Of a stretch of DNA of 64,000 bases, positions 1-14,555 are shown piece by piece. Position 1 is the stretch's first letter, and each line of letters begins with the position of its first letter. Location: assembly GCF_025118155.1 (NCBI RefSeq), contig NW_026251395.1, positions 744,001 through 808,000 of the forward strand, given 5' to 3'. This stretch comes from Cokeromyces recurvatus. Taxonomy: Eukaryota; Mucoromycota; Mucoromycetes; Mucorales; Mucoraceae. The translations under genes were made by a program, and so were the position numbers. Below the pieces are notes generated by a model. It did no database searches. It saw only the letters and a program-made list of their open reading frames with translations, and had not been told where the DNA came from.

Positions 1-63
1 TTCTTTTTCCGATTACATTTTAAGGAAAAAAAAAAAAAAGGAAAAGAAAAAGAAAAAGAAAGA

Positions 64-3000
64 ATGCATACTAGTCTTGAAAATAACAGGACAACAGAGA
101 CAACTTCTTTATTGTATAATCGTCAATCGTCTTTACAAAACAGAAGGCACTACACAGAAAGCCCTTTAACAATACCTTTACCTTCTCCTTATCGAGAAGG
201 TGAACAGCAAATTGCAACACATCCTACTACAACACCAACCAATAGCAGTCGCTTTAAATGGTTCAATAAACGTTCAGGATCTTATGATGAAGATAGACTA
301 GGATTAGTTAGGGAAAACACTGGTATTCGAGTTTGGAGTGAGTCTTATTCTAGTATAGGTAATAAATATATATATATATAAACTATCATTTAGATTTTAC
401 ATATGTAATTGATTCTTTATATCATAGATTGGATTCATGATAGAATTAAAGAGGGTGTTAGAAAAAGAAAATTACAAGAAGTATCCGGTTTAAGAGGACG
501 ATTGTTAAAAACAAATGATGCATTGCAGGCATGGCTTTTAGTCATTCTTGTAGGTACTGTTGTAGCTGCTATTGCCTGGTTTATAGACGTAGTTCAAGAA
601 TGGATGTCTGATCTCAAGCAAGGATATTGCACAACTAATTGGAGGTTAAATAGCAATTTTTGTTGCTGGGAAAATAATGGTACCTTGAAGCGATGTTACA
701 TAATGGATTTTGATATATAATCCTTTTTTTTTTCTCTTCTTAGAGACATGTCATGCATGGAAAACTTGGCCAGAAGTATTTGGCGTTGAAGATGAAGAAT
801 TAAGTTATTATGTAGCCATGCTTATGTATACTGTATTTGGTGTAAGTAGTATTAAAATATAATTAGTAGTAATACATTAACTTGATATATGTATACACAT
901 ATATTTATGTTAGTTGTTGTTTTCATTAATTGCCGCATTAATGGTCAAATTTACAGCAGAGAAAGTTAAAACCCATCATACTGCATATAAGCCAGTACCT
1001 TTCTCGAAAACACCTTCTATCACTTCTATTCCCTGTGATACTGCATATTTGTCAAGTTGTGAGCCAGATAAAAAAGATGAAGTAATTCAATCTTCAAAGA
1101 ATGAAGCAAAGGTTGCGTATTATAGTGCAGGCTCAGGGATTCCTGAAGTAAAAGTTATTCTGGGAGGCTTTGTAATCAAGGGATTCTTGGGCATAAAAAC
1201 GCTCATTGTTAAGAGTATTGGCATGGTACATACATCATATTAGTTTGCTTTACTTTATTTAAGCTAACTTTGTTTATAATAATAATAATAATAGATTTTT
1301 TCAACATCAGCAGGCTTGACGGTGGGAAAAGAAGGCCCTTTTGTTCACTTGGCATGCTCAGCAGGAAACATTGCATGCCGTTTATTTCCAAAGTATAATA
1401 AAAATGAGAGTAATTTTTATTTTATTTTAGAATTGTTAATTTGTGAGATAGATCATGAACACAGATATTTAATTTTTTTTTCTTTTATAGGTAAGCGAAG
1501 AGAAATTTTATCTGCATCAGCAGCAGCAGGTGTAGCTGTTGCATTTGGTGCACCTATTGGGGGTGTACTTTTTAGCTTAGAAGAAGTTAGCTATTATTTC
1601 CCCATGAAAACTATGATTAGAAGTTATTGTTGTGCTGCTGTAGCTGCAATTGTGCTCAAGGTATATCTAACATATAGACTTCATTATTATTATTATCATT
1701 GAGTTTCTTTTTCTTTTTTCTTTTTTTTTCTGGATAAATAACAGATTACAGATCCATTTGGTACAGGAAAGATAGTTTTATATCAAGTCTCATATGATAA
1801 AGATTATCATTTATTCGAGCTGATTCCAATGATTATCTGTGGCGCGTTTGCGGTATATTCATATACTCAATAATATAATTATATTGCAAACTCATACTTT
1901 TAATTTATATATAATAGGGTTTTTTTGGTGCATTTACAACTTTTTTTAATATCAAATTTCAACATTTAAGACGTTCTACTTTTATTGGAAGGTATCCAAT
2001 TATTGAAGTGTTGTGTATCATGCTTGTTACAGCTATTATTAGTTTTTGGAATCCCTTTTCAAGGTATGTTGCATTAGATCCCTATCATTTCTTATTATCA
2101 ATTAAGCAGAAATGATTCATATCTTTTACAATAGAATGAGTCTTAATGAATTTGCAGCTCAATTATTTTCAGAATGCTCATCCACAAATGATAATGGTGG
2201 TCTTTGCGCGTAAGTTTCGATTATGATGTACATATCTACACTTGTATTTTTTTGATCTAAAATATCGTTGTACAGTTATACTACAGGAGAAATTCCAAGA
2301 CTGCTTTATTTACTTATTACAGCACTAATTATTAAAATGGCACTTACAATCGTCACATTTGGTTGTTCTGTTCCTGGAGGTATATTCTTACCTAGCTTAA
2401 TTATTGGTGCCATTACAGGAAGAATTATAGGCCTTATCATGCAATATGTAACATTATCTTATCCAAGCTTGTTTCCAGCGTGTGCTTACGATTTAGAAAC
2501 ACGTGGTGAATGCATCATTCCTGGAGTTTATGCCCTTGTTGGTGCTGCAGCTGGTTTAGCAGGCGTAACAAAAACTACTAGTAAAGAATATTATCATATG
2601 TTAATATTGGCTTGGCTTAACTTTTTTTTTTCTTTTTTTTCTTTTCTTTTTTTTTTTTGTAGTTTCTTTAGTAGTTATCATATATGAATTAACTTATTCT
2701 CTTACATATTCTTTGGTGAGTTATATCTATGATGATAGTTTACTGCTATAAACTGACATATCACACATTTCATCCTATATATTATTTTTAGCCAATTATG
2801 ATTGCTGTCATGGTAAGTAGTTTATACATATACATATATATATATGTATTTAAATGTTTGTTTACAATACGATTAAGATAAATATTATACGTAATTTAAG
2901 GTTGCAAAATGGATTGCAGATGCCATGTTTGTGGAGGGCATATATGATTTATTGATTGACCTTAAACAATATCCTTATTTGGAAGCACGAAGAGAGTATA

Positions 3001-3687
3001 TCCATACAATGACAATCACGAATGTGACAGAATATCTTTCCACGATTAGTGTTGATCTGCCTATCACAGTAGGCGAATTAAAGCATAAGCTTTCAGTTAT
3101 TAGCACCATGGGCTATGGAGAAGATGGTGGCTTCCCTATTTTAAGTGATGGAAATATTTTAGAAGGTTACATTGCTACTAGTGAAGTAAGTCATGGATTA
3201 GAACAATTAGAGAACGCTCTAGAATCCTCTATGACAGAGACCGAAATAAATCAAGTACCTTGCTACTTTACGACATTTAATCAAGGATTAAGTTTTGATA
3301 ACCCTTCAACGAATATAATTGATAACCAGGATTTGAAAACACCTATTCGTACTTTATTAGAGAATAATATAGATACATCAAGCATTAATAATTTAGAAGA
3401 AGTTGCATCAAAACAAATGACCCTAAATAACTTTTCACAATATATTGATCACGTAAGTGATTGTGAAGAGGCAGGCAATATTTGGCGTTATACTTACTTT
3501 ACTATTTCTATATTAGGCTCCTCTCACTATTAATCAAAATGCTTCCATGACTTTACTTATGGATATGTTTACTAAGCTTGGTGCAAGGTATGTCTGTGTC
3601 ACTCATTCAAATGGACGCTATTTAGGAATCATCCACAAGCGAAGACTCTTAGCATACTTGAAAGGATTAGATGAAGGAGATGAATAG
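64..3687 (+). CDS. CLC-family voltage-gated chloride channel/transporter
   Basis: Fourteen predicted exons (64-358, 428-679, 744-841, 914-1225, 1295-1409, 1491-1660, 1745-1852, 1918-2063, 2135-2209, 2276-2580, 2663-2715, 2792-2812, 2901-3452, 3517-3687) join in frame to about 890 residues. CLC signatures are clear: [19 protein letters not shown] (near 1131-1185), the gating-glutamate motif GKEGPFVH (near 1323), and [20 protein letters not shown]. The C-terminal part after 2901 fits two CBS domains, the second ending near [20 protein letters not shown]. Such proteins move chloride, often coupled to protons, in the plasma membrane or Golgi/vacuole system; yeast Gef1 is the best-known fungal relative. 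Exon 12 is only 21 nt. The first ATG gives a long hydrophilic cytosolic N-terminus; an upstream exon outside the window cannot be excluded. Family call is firm; channel versus exchanger is not resolved. Confidence 0.93.
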
Positions 3688-4036
3688 AAAAGATGTTATC
3701 CATATCACTCTTCATAATACCTATCACATACACATTCATACATTCATACATACATACATGTACATATACATATACATATATATGTGTATATATTTATATA
3801 TTTATATATTTATATTACTTTGAATAGATTAAAGCTTTTTATATTATATAACAAAAATATATGTCTTTTATCATCAATTTAAAGTGAAGCATATTGCTTG
3901 TATTTGAATTCAGTTGCCTATTTATATTAATCTTTAATTTTATTTATTTTATTTTATTTTATTTTATTTTATTTATTTATTTATTTTTTTACTTATTTTT
4001 TATTTTATTTTATTTATTTAGGAACACAAGATAATA
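3688..4036. repeat. AT-rich spacer with ATTTT-type microsatellite
   Basis: Spacer between the CLC gene and MDM10. It holds CATA/TATA-rich repeats (about 3735-3815) and a run of imperfect ATTTT/ATTT units (about 3935-4018) ending 17 bases before the MDM10 start codon. No gene seen. The T-rich block probably lies in the promoter or leader of MDM10. Confidence 0.7.
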
Positions 4037-5376
4037 ATGAACGACTTTATGGAATATTGCTTAAAACGATTTTATCGTGCGTCTGGATGGAATGAAGATA
4101 ATCAATACTCTAATTTATGTTCATGGTCTCATGCTATTCTTGATTTTCATACTCCAAAGGGACTTTCCCTCGTCATTTCGAAATTACCAACCCCTCAATT
4201 CAAACCTTCATATACTTTAAATGCCTTACCCACTTTGAATGGCAGTTTAGGATATCTCTATACTTCAAGACCATTAGATATTGAAACAAGTGCAACTGTA
4301 GACTTTCAAGAGTTGATTGATCGATTTAGAATCGTTGTTAAGGAGCCTGCAAATGTAAAAGTAACTACAGACTATCGTCGTGAGTATTATGTAATAAAAT
4401 AAGTTATAATATACGTTGACCCTTCCCTTTTTTTTTTTTTTTTTTTAATTTGGTTCTATGTTTAGAGAACCCCGACTATTTATTATATGGACGTATGTTC
4501 TTTCCAGGTGCTCGTTTAGAGGCAATGTATATACGTCGTATTTCAGAACACCTTCAATGTTCAGTTACTGCTGTTAATAACCCAAAAACAAATATATCTC
4601 CGCAGGTAATTGAATATGAGCGAGAAAAGAGAACGATCTATTTAACAAAGTATACGTATAAATAAATAAATATATATATATATATAAAGGTGGCAATGCA
4701 GTTACAATATGATGTTGATCAATGGTGTTCAGAATGCTCATATACGTCAGATGATGGATTATTAGGCATACGGGCATTATATAATTTTGGTCAGTCTGTT
4801 TCTTCAGGACAATGGTCTATGGGGACAGAAATGTATTATGGTATACTTGATAAAAGTGGAGGATGTAAGTTATTCAGCGAGAACTTTTTTTTTCTTCAAG
4901 TTACTAAACACTATTTGTATATTTGTGCAGTATCTATGGGCATTCGATATCGTACTTTACCAACATCAAATACATCACCTATTAGTTTTACATATACATT
5001 AAACCCAATTGTAGGCCATATGTCAACAAGTTATACAGCTAAAGTATCAGATCAACTTGTCATGGGCTCAAAATATGATTTTAGTATATATTCTTATGAA
5101 AGTGATTTAGTACTTGGATTTGAATATCGTACAAAGAAAAAGTCACCAACAATAGAAACAAATGTGAATAAAGAAGAGGGTGTGATTACTTTAACAGCAG
5201 ATCATACAGAGAAATTAGAAGGACTCATAAAATCGAGTTGGAGCTTCACAAAGGGACTCGCTCTCATGTGGGAAGGAAGATTTAAAAATACAATATTTAG
5301 TTTAGGATTAACAGCAGATCTAAGGAATACAAACCCTATTCGTACTATAGGAGTAGAAGTTCAATACTTTTCATAA
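4037..5376 (+). CDS. MDM10: Mdm10, ERMES/SAM outer-membrane beta-barrel subunit
   Basis: Four predicted exons (4037-4379, 4466-4605, 4690-4864, 4931-5376) give 367 residues, close to the family's usual size. The N-terminus MNDFMEYCLKRFYRASGWNE, followed by LDFHTPKGLSLVISKLPTPQ and SYTLNALPTLNGSLGYLY, is diagnostic for Mdm10; later YGRMFFPGARLEAMYIRR and the closing beta-rich segment (VLGFEYRTKKK, TADLRNTNPIRTIGVEVQYF) also fit. Mdm10 is a porin-like barrel of the mitochondrial outer membrane. It anchors the ER-mitochondria encounter structure with Mmm1, Mdm12 and Mdm34, and also serves the SAM complex in Tom40 assembly. The gene is convergent with CCT1, only 75 bases apart, so the 3' UTRs probably overlap or abut. 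ERMES is found in fungi and some protists but not animals, which supports a fungal source. Confidence 0.93.
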
Positions 5377-5451
5377 TAAAATAACATTCCCTTCCTCCTT
5401 TTCTTTTTTATTAGTAATATTATTATAAATCTTTTTTTTTTTATACAATAT

Positions 5452-7430
5452 TTAATGGCCATGTCCATCGTCTCCAGGATTTTCTCTTTGTTCAGGTGCA
5501 ACCTTAATAAAGTCATCAATTCTTAAAATAGCAATAGCAGCCTCAGTGGCGCTCTTTAGTGATTTGATCTTTGACATTGTTGGTTCTAAAACACCATTTT
5601 TAACATTATCACGAACGGCACCATTAATTAATTCAAGACCGTACCATTTAAGTGCACGTTTACGTTCATCTGTTATGGCTGCATTTAAAGCTGTATTATG
5701 ATAAGCACGAAGTTTAGCGACTAATTCTGTGGAATCCTTTGCAGCATTAACAGCAAGTGTTTTAGGAATAACAAGCAAAGCATTAGCAAATTCAGCAATA
5801 GCAAGTTGTTCACGAGAGCCTAAGCTAGTAGCAAAATTTTCAAGGTATATGCTTAAAGCAGACTCAACAGCACCACCACCAGGCACAACACTGTTACTTT
5901 CTAATGTTCTCTTAACAACGCAAAGAGAATCATGAAGTGATCTCTCCATTTCATCCAACATATAATCATTAGCACCACGTAAAATAATAGATGCAGAATT
6001 TTGAATCTTTGTACCCTTGATCAAAATACATTCGTCATCAGAAATACGTTCCTGAACAGCTTCTTCAGCTTGACCAAGATAACTTGCTTCAAATGTTTCT
6101 TCACCTTCTAAATTGGCCAAAGAAGAAACCAAGGTAGCGCCAGTAGCCTTTGCAATACGTTTCAAATCTTCTTTCTTACAACGACGAACTGCCATAGCGC
6201 CTGCTTCAACAAAAAGTTTAAGACACAAATCATCAATACCCTTTGTTGTTAGAATGACATTAGCGCCCGTATCCAAAATTTTCTGAATGCGTTCTGTTGT
6301 AATTTCAATTTCTCTTTTACGAATATCTTCTAATTTATCAGGGTCATCAATAACAATGTTAACACCAAGATGCATTCTAGCCTTTTGTAAATTCATATCC
6401 AAACAAGCAATCTTTGCATTCTTAATTTGTTTCTTCATAGCCTGTGAAGCAACTGTACAATTGAGAGCATAACCACGAACAAATTGTGACTCAAGGCCAG
6501 ATTTACCGTGAGCCTTAAGGATGTTAACTGCTTTAACAGGATATTTAGTTTCTCCACGAATATTTGTTGTTTTCACCGCTAACATGGCTTCAACAGCAAG
6601 GTTGGCAAAGAACTTGGAATCTCTTTTTTAGTATATATGTATGTATATAGAAAATAAGTAAATTGTTTTAATCTATTTAATGAATATATAAACTAACTTA
6701 CGATCCAATAATTTTTGAACTCATAGAAGTCTTTGCTGCATTGATAAGACATTCTTTACCAAGAGTATCTACTTTGATAGACATCTCATTAGCAATGAAA
6801 CGACAAGCCTCCTTAGAAGCTAAACGGAAACCAGTAATAATAGTTGTAGGATGAATCTTATTCTTAACGAGCTCATTAGCACGTTTTAAAAGTTCAGCAG
6901 CAATGATGACGACAGATGTAGTACCATCACCCACTTCACGATCTTGTTGTTGAGCAAGTTCGACTAAAACTTTACCAGCAGGATGCTCAACTTCAAGTAA
7001 TTGAAGAATAGTAGCGCCATCATTAGTAATAGTAACATCCTAAACAAGAATAATAAAAGAGTATAATAAGTTTTTATTTTATTTTTTCTGGTCCCTGGAA
7101 TTTTCGAGAATCTTTTTTTTTTTCTTCATCATTTGTAATGCGAACTTACACCAATTTCATCGACCAACATTTTATCTAAACCAACGGGACCCAATGAGCT
7201 TTTAACAATGTTTGCAATTGAGGCAGCAGCAAGGACTATATATATATATATATATAAAAAGGAATTAGATATTATTAAACAAATGATCTATCAAAAACGC
7301 GTCATTGAAAAATAATAGAAAAATAAACAATTCAAAAAAAAGATTCATTACCATTACTAGAACGGACATCTTGACCGGTAGTACGTTCACCTCCTAAAAA
7401 GAGGGAGCTACTTTGTTCTCTTCTGTACAT
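5452..7430 (-). CDS. CCT1: T-complex protein 1 subunit alpha (CCT1), cytosolic chaperonin
   Basis: Four predicted exons (7430-7352, 7235-7150, 7039-6702, 6622-5452) give 557 residues, the expected length of a CCT subunit. The start [20 protein letters not shown], followed by [20 protein letters not shown], matches the equatorial N-terminus of CCT alpha. [15 protein letters not shown] carries the ATP-hydrolysis GDGTT motif, and [13 protein letters not shown] is the C-terminal nucleotide-binding loop. The alpha assignment rests on [20 protein letters not shown] and [12 protein letters not shown] near the end. The protein is one of eight paralogous subunits of the TRiC/CCT ring that folds actin, tubulin and WD-repeat proteins; the HIRA and Gemin5 WD proteins in this window are candidate clients (inference). 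The C-terminus ends in a Gly/His-rich tail. It is convergent with MDM10. Confidence 0.95.
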
Positions 7431-7576
7431 TATTATTTTAATAAATGATGTAAAAAGGAAAAAAAGCAAAAAAATAGAAGAACAAATGAATTTATGAACT
7501 CCACCCAATGATCTTTTTTTTAGGAGATTTTAAGCTGGTGCTCAATTAAAAGAAGGTGGCTTTTTTATTTTATGAT

Positions 7577-7618
<42 letters not shown>

Positions 7619-7771
7619 GAACGAGAAAGAAACTTTATTTTATATTAATAGTTTGCCTTGTTATTACACGATTTTTTTTTTCTAAAAAAAAGGATATAAT
7701 TGTGTTTATTAGAACTATTTACAATGAAAAATTATTATGTATAAGATTATATAGTAGTAATAAATATAGGA
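7431..7771. repeat. Short spacer with a 39-nt T tract
   Basis: Spacer between the 3' end of the PKA-like gene and the start of CCT1, both on the minus strand. It contains an uninterrupted T run at about 7579-7617. On the minus strand this is an A tract about 150-190 bases upstream of the CCT1 start codon, so it may be a nucleosome-excluding promoter element. Nothing else recognised. Confidence 0.6.
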
Positions 7772-9644
<1,873 letters not shown>

Positions 9645-10413
9645 TTTTCAATCAATAACAGATAAGGTTTCAGTTTTCAAATAACCGTTTATGGTTAATA
9701 TAAAAAAAAAAAAAAAAAAAGAGCTGATTTTAATAGAAATTTTCTATTAAACGCAGTAATCGATAAGCTAATTATTATATTAATTAATTACTATTGTATA
9801 ACAGTAAGTACTTTATATACAACATTTATAGATGGATTAAATAAAAGAAGATATGCTATTTCCAGGGAAAAAAAAAAGAAGCATCATAATTGTTAATTCC
9901 AACTATTGTAAAATCATGACTGATCAAGAATGATAATTAAATCATAGAAAAAAAAAGTTTAAAATAACTTTCCAATAAAAAGAAAAAAAAAAAAAAGACA
10001 GTCTTATCATTTTACAATAATTAAATAATGTCCTTTTTTTTAATATCGTAGTTACAGTTATTAACCTGAAAACAATAGTAACCTAACCTAAATAGGTTCC
10101 ATCTCCATTATAGATATTATAAAGATAGTCATTTAAAAAAAATAATATTTATATAAAAATAATTAAAAAAAAAAAAATTAAATTTATGCATAATGTATTA
10201 TAGAAAATATAATAAAGAATATTTCTTATTTCTTTGCTACCACTACAACATGCATGTCAGGCCATTTTTAACAATGTAACAAAAAACAATCCAACTCCTA
10301 CTAATTGTCAGATTTAAATCAATCAAATTATCATCGTGTTCAAAAAGAAAAAAATTTAATTGGCTTCCAAAATTTGACATTTTATTATTGTTACAACAGC
10401 ATCATCATACAAC

Positions 10414-10451
<38 letters not shown>

Positions 10452-11049
10452 GCAGTAGTAACTACCATAAAGGGCGACATTCATTATATATCGTATCATA
10501 AATAAGTAATACTCGTTTTTTAAAGATTTATGTGTGGAAATGAATATGAATAAAAGAAAATAATACTGACTAAAAGTACAGCTAACAGCAATGTGATATC
10601 AAACTATTAATCTAATAATATAGATACAAGTTGAAGGAGGAAAAGTAGATTAATTTTAAACCTACTAAATAAAAGATCGACAACAAATCAAATATTTTCA
10701 TAACTGTTGTCATCGTAATAAAGGTTTTGTCGTTATGGACAACATGTCAAAACATCATTGCTATAGTGATAAATTCATGATTCAAATCCATAATTATATA
10801 TTTTTTTTTAATTCGTAAATTTTAACTGATATCATATTATTTATATATAGCAGTTTATTAGAAATATATGAATATTGATATACAATGACGGTTTGCATTT
10901 GAAAATAAAAGAAAAAAAAATGTTAAATCCAATATGAATATATATATTTTTTTAATATAAATATTGTAAAAGCCAACACTATTGTAAAAAATAAGAAAAA
11001 GCTTTTCGGTGCTATAACTAAATTTAAAATTTTTAATATAGCAGCTACA
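9645..11049. other. Gene-free AT-rich upstream region of the PKA-like gene
   Basis: About 1.4 kb without a convincing coding region on either strand. Short A and T runs are frequent, including a T tract at about 10417-10450. It likely contains the promoter of the PKA-like gene on the minus strand and borders the transposase relic to the right. No tRNA, terminal inverted repeat or other element could be identified by eye. Confidence 0.5.
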
Positions 11050-11159
11050 ATGGTAGGGATTTTTCCAATAACGAATTTGCATGTCAATTTTTATTTTTTA
11101 TTTGTATATAATCTTTTTAACAAAATCCCTCATAAGTTTATTCATTGTTTCAAAACTGC

Positions 11160-12610
11160 CAATGAAAATCAGGACGATCAAATGGAAAATGAGGATCAGC
11201 AACTAGATCTTTATGCAGTTGCAAGTTTGAAATAGTACCATTGGCACCCAAGTACTAGTTATAAGCCTAATAAATCCAATCAAGAACCCGACTTAAAAAA
11301 GATGCATGGATATTGATAGCTATGAAGGGGATTCTTAAGAGCCCTTTACAAGTAGCTGAAAAGAAAAAAAGCAATAATAGTTGAAAAAACCTAAGAACGA
11401 AAAGAAAGAAGGAAAGAAAGAAAGAAAGAAAGAAAAAAAAAAAACAAATATTGCTGTCAGCAAAGTTAGAGGTCTTTATTGTTCTTATACGCCTGCACAA
11501 GTGCAAAAATTGCTTAATCTTGTTGTTGAGCAGGGAATTTTAGCAAGAGAAAGCAGGGCTATATATTACCATTGTTGTAAGAGACGACTCAACATTATGT
11601 AATACTTTATAGAGACGATAAAGAAAAGCAGCTCTCAATTGCTTAAAAAAAAAAACTCTCATCTTGATGGAATAAACAAGAACATTAAAGAACCTCGCAC
11701 AGAATTTTTCTAATAAATATTTACGCAAATAAACCTGCTGCTGAAATCCTCTGAAAAGCCAAAGCGGAGCAGCTCTCTGCTCTTTTTTTTTTCTGATCTT
11801 GAATCGATTTCTCTTTTGATTTTACACAAACATCCAGAAAAACATGCTTCATTCACTCTTGCAAAACATTAGAAAAGGTTATTGAAGCTAGAATAGAATT
11901 ATCTTATTCGAAAAAAAAAAGTCGGAATGGACGGCTGATGGAAAGATGGATTGGAACAGTAATGGTGTCTTTTTTTATAAATGTAGCAGGGGTTAACATG
12001 GCATATTTGATGTAATTTTGGCAGATCAAGACGAAACGCTCCTGCAAAAAAAAAAAAAGCCTGTTCCTTCGTCCAAAAGAGGTTTAATAACCATTATAAT
12101 TGCCAAAGTAATTTGTAAAAAAGGGTATTAACGATTTAATATTTGTGCAAACTAAAGTCTACTCAGAAAAACAAAAACAAAAAAAGGTTATGTCTTAAAA
12201 GAAAAAGAAAGATTAACATCGCTAGCTCAGCGGAAGAGCTCATTAATTTAATCACAAAAAGTTGAAACTCTTAGTAAGCATTTCTTGTAATTTATTAGTG
12301 GTGTAATGGATGCCTATAACATAGAAAAGACTATGAATTGTTATAGATAATGCCTCTATTCATAAAATTAGCAAAGTTCAAAAGTTAATTGAAGGTTGAG
12401 GATACAAAAAGTATTGATTTGACTCCATATTCATACTTTTTTTTTTTGAGTTCAATATGAATCGTTTTAATTAAAATCCAAAGCTGATGTCAAAAGAGCT
12501 TGCTTTACCGCAAATAATAACAATCTTAGTAATAAAAATATTGAATCAGATCGAAATAATATAGTTTAGGATTGCCAAGGATGAGCCTATTATGCTTTAA
12601 TTTGTACACA
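11160..12610 (+). pseudogene. Decayed Tc1/mariner-IS630-like DDE transposase
   Basis: No intact reading frame remains, but conserved transposase blocks occur in order on the plus strand in different frames. An N-terminal helix-turn-helix-like block reads RGLYCSYTPAQVQKLLNLVV (about 11468-11528). A middle block reads EWTADGKMDWNSNGVF (about 11926-11970), where the first catalytic Asp region is expected. A clear IDNASIHKISKVQKLIEG block (about 12343-12396) matches the D-N-A-x-I-H motif around the second catalytic Asp, followed by GYKKY. The degraded remainder of the Y-S-P-x-L-N-P-I-E and K-x-K-x-x-VKR segment includes LKSKADVKRACFTAN (about 12470-12514), then DCQG near 12571. Stops and frameshifts separate the blocks, and an A/G-rich stretch (11395-11450) interrupts the 5' part. 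I did not find terminal inverted repeats. The element is surely inactive. Confidence 0.78.
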
Positions 12611-13340
12611 CATAAAAAAAGTTGATTACATAAAACCTGAATAATTGACACGCAAATTCATTGGAAAAAAAGACTAATATTTCTGAATAAATTATTATTC
12701 CAAGTAAGTGTTATCATCACAATTATTCCTTCATTTATTACTCAAAAGAAAGCCTTATCTTTTTTTTTTTTTTTTTTTTGATAATGAAACGAGAAAAAAA
12801 AAAAAAAAAAAAAAAAGAATGCCAGAGAAAGCGTGTACTACATAACATTTGTTTTGACCGCCGATTAAAAAGAAAAAAACAACTTTGCTTGGTGAAACTC
12901 TTTCTTTGTATTCCCCAAATTTGAAATCATAAAATAATGACTTTTTTTTTTATTTTTTTATTAAAAATCTTATTAAAGCGACATGTAACTTGTTTAGTTA
13001 TTTTTTTAATAAAATAAAAAAAAAAGAAAGAAAAAAGAGAGAAAGGTAGCATGCACTGCAATAGGTGCCAAGACATTTAGCTTTTAATATCTGCCAAGAA
13101 GCTGGTGTTTAAATAAAAATTCAAGCTTTGTCGATCTTTTTTCTCTCTCTCTCTTTTTTTTTTTTTTTTTTTTTTTTATTTTACTTTTTTTTTTCATATT
13201 ACATTATCGAATCAAATCCACTTGCCAAGAGAGGACTTAATTACAAAGAACACTATACATACAAATAGATATATAAATATATATATTCCTACATACATAG
13301 AGTAATTTCTCATTTTCTTCTTCTCCTTTTCTATACACAA
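12611..13340. other. Spacer and likely promoter of the ankyrin gene
   Basis: Homopolymer-rich DNA after the transposase relic. T runs lie at about 12761-12779 and 13153-13177, an A run at about 12796-12816. A pyrimidine-rich leader (ctt/tct repeats) directly precedes the ankyrin start codon at 13341. The right end of the transposon must lie somewhere here, but its terminal repeat could not be recognised. Confidence 0.45.
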
Positions 13341-14555
13341 ATGATTAATATTTCTTGTAATAATAATAATAATAATTCACAAGTTACTACTACTACTATT
13401 ATTAATAATAATAACAATACCCCTTCCATATTACCTTCTCCTCCTTCTTCTCCTATTGATTGTGAGCCTATTAATGATACACAAGAATACGCCATTAATA
13501 GAAAACGCGCTTACTCTATTTCATTTATTCAAAACAATTCATCAACAAACAAGAAATCAAAAACGGTTGACTCTGATTGTTTAAAAGAATTTTTAAACCG
13601 AAAGGGTTCTCCTAATACCTGTGATGGACAGTTCAAGCGTTCACTTTTAAGTTGGGCTTGCATAGGTCGTTCTACAGAAGCAATTAAAGAATTAATGAGC
13701 TCAGTTCATTTAGATATCAATCTCAAGACGGGACCTAATCTATCAACTGCATTACATGAAGCATGTCTTGTAGGTTTTAAAGAGGGCCTTGAGTTATTGT
13801 TAGAGCATCCAGATATTGATATAAATGCTTTAAACAATCAAAGCCAAACACCTCTTTATTGTGCTGTTCAAAATAATCAAGTAGATTGTATTAAAATCCT
13901 GTTATCTGCAGGTGCTCGAATGGATATCTTTTGTCAAAGACGATTACCAATCCATTTAGCTATTCTTTACGGTTATCAACAATGTGTCTCTATCTTGCTT
14001 TCAAAACAAAATCAACACGTTAATAACCCAAGTCGATTAGACATGCTATGGGAAGTAAATAAAATAGATAATCGTAGTTCAATAGAATCTGCTATTGTTA
14101 CAGGCTATACAGATACACTTCAATTATTACTAGACCACGATTCTGTAATCAACAAAAGGATGCCATTGCATCAAAGGAAGCATGGACTTGTATCCTTAGC
14201 AGTAGAATGGAATCGTATCGAGTGCTTACAATTATTAATTAAAAGAGGATGTATCATGGATGAAAACAGTATGTTAATGGCTGTACAACAACGAAAGATT
14301 GATATAGTCCATGTATTAGCTTCTGCTAATGCCAAGTTTTGTTTACCAAATGGTCAAAATCCAGCTTTTCTTTATGCTGTTAATCATGGTTTCTTGGATA
14401 TGATACCCTTATTATTAACTCCTAATACTTCAAAAGATTGTATTCAACAAGCTTTATTACTGGCTTCCCCTATAGGTCTTCGAAATCAGCTTGCATCTAT
14501 TATTGTTCAAACACTGAAATCATTCATTGTAGCCAAGAAAAAAAATGTTTCATAA
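13341..14555 (+). CDS. Ankyrin-repeat protein, function unknown
   Basis: A single uninterrupted exon encodes 404 residues. The first 80 residues are low-complexity (Asn- and Thr-rich, then PSPPSSPID) with a basic cluster NRKRAYSISF and NKKSKT that could be a nuclear localisation signal. From about residue 100 onward, ankyrin units are visible, including TALHEACLVGFKEGLELLLE, TPLYCAVQNNQVDCIKILLS and LPIHLAILYGYQQCVSILLS, followed by more degenerate ones (SLAVEWNRIECLQLLIKRG, FLYAVNHGFLDMIPLLL). About eight repeats are present. There is no catalytic or other domain, so it is probably a protein-binding scaffold. No orthologue is recognised with confidence. It is intron-less in a region where most genes have several introns, which is mildly unusual. 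A T-rich leader precedes the start. Confidence 0.85.
   Translation: MINISCNNNNNNSQVTTTTIINNNNNTPSILPSPPSSPIDCEPINDTQEYAINRKRAYSISFIQNNSSTNKKSKTVDSDCLKEFLNRKGSPNTCDGQFKRSLLSWACIGRSTEAIKELMSSVHLDINLKTGPNLSTALHEACLVGFKEGLELLLEHPDIDINALNNQSQTPLYCAVQNNQVDCIKILLSAGARMDIFCQRRLPIHLAILYGYQQCVSILLSKQNQHVNNPSRLDMLWEVNKIDNRSSIESAIVTGYTDTLQLLLDHDSVINKRMPLHQRKHGLVSLAVEWNRIECLQLLIKRGCIMDENSMLMAVQQRKIDIVHVLASANAKFCLPNGQNPAFLYAVNHGFLDMIPLLLTPNTSKDCIQQALLLASPIGLRNQLASIIVQTLKSFIVAKKKNVS

Noticed and set aside
12216..12300. tRNA-like A box (TAGCTCAGCGG with a D-arm look) in the gene-poor region
   Set aside because: No matching acceptor stem, anticodon arm or proper B box follows. The bases fall inside the transposase relic, between two of its conserved blocks, so the likeness is chance.
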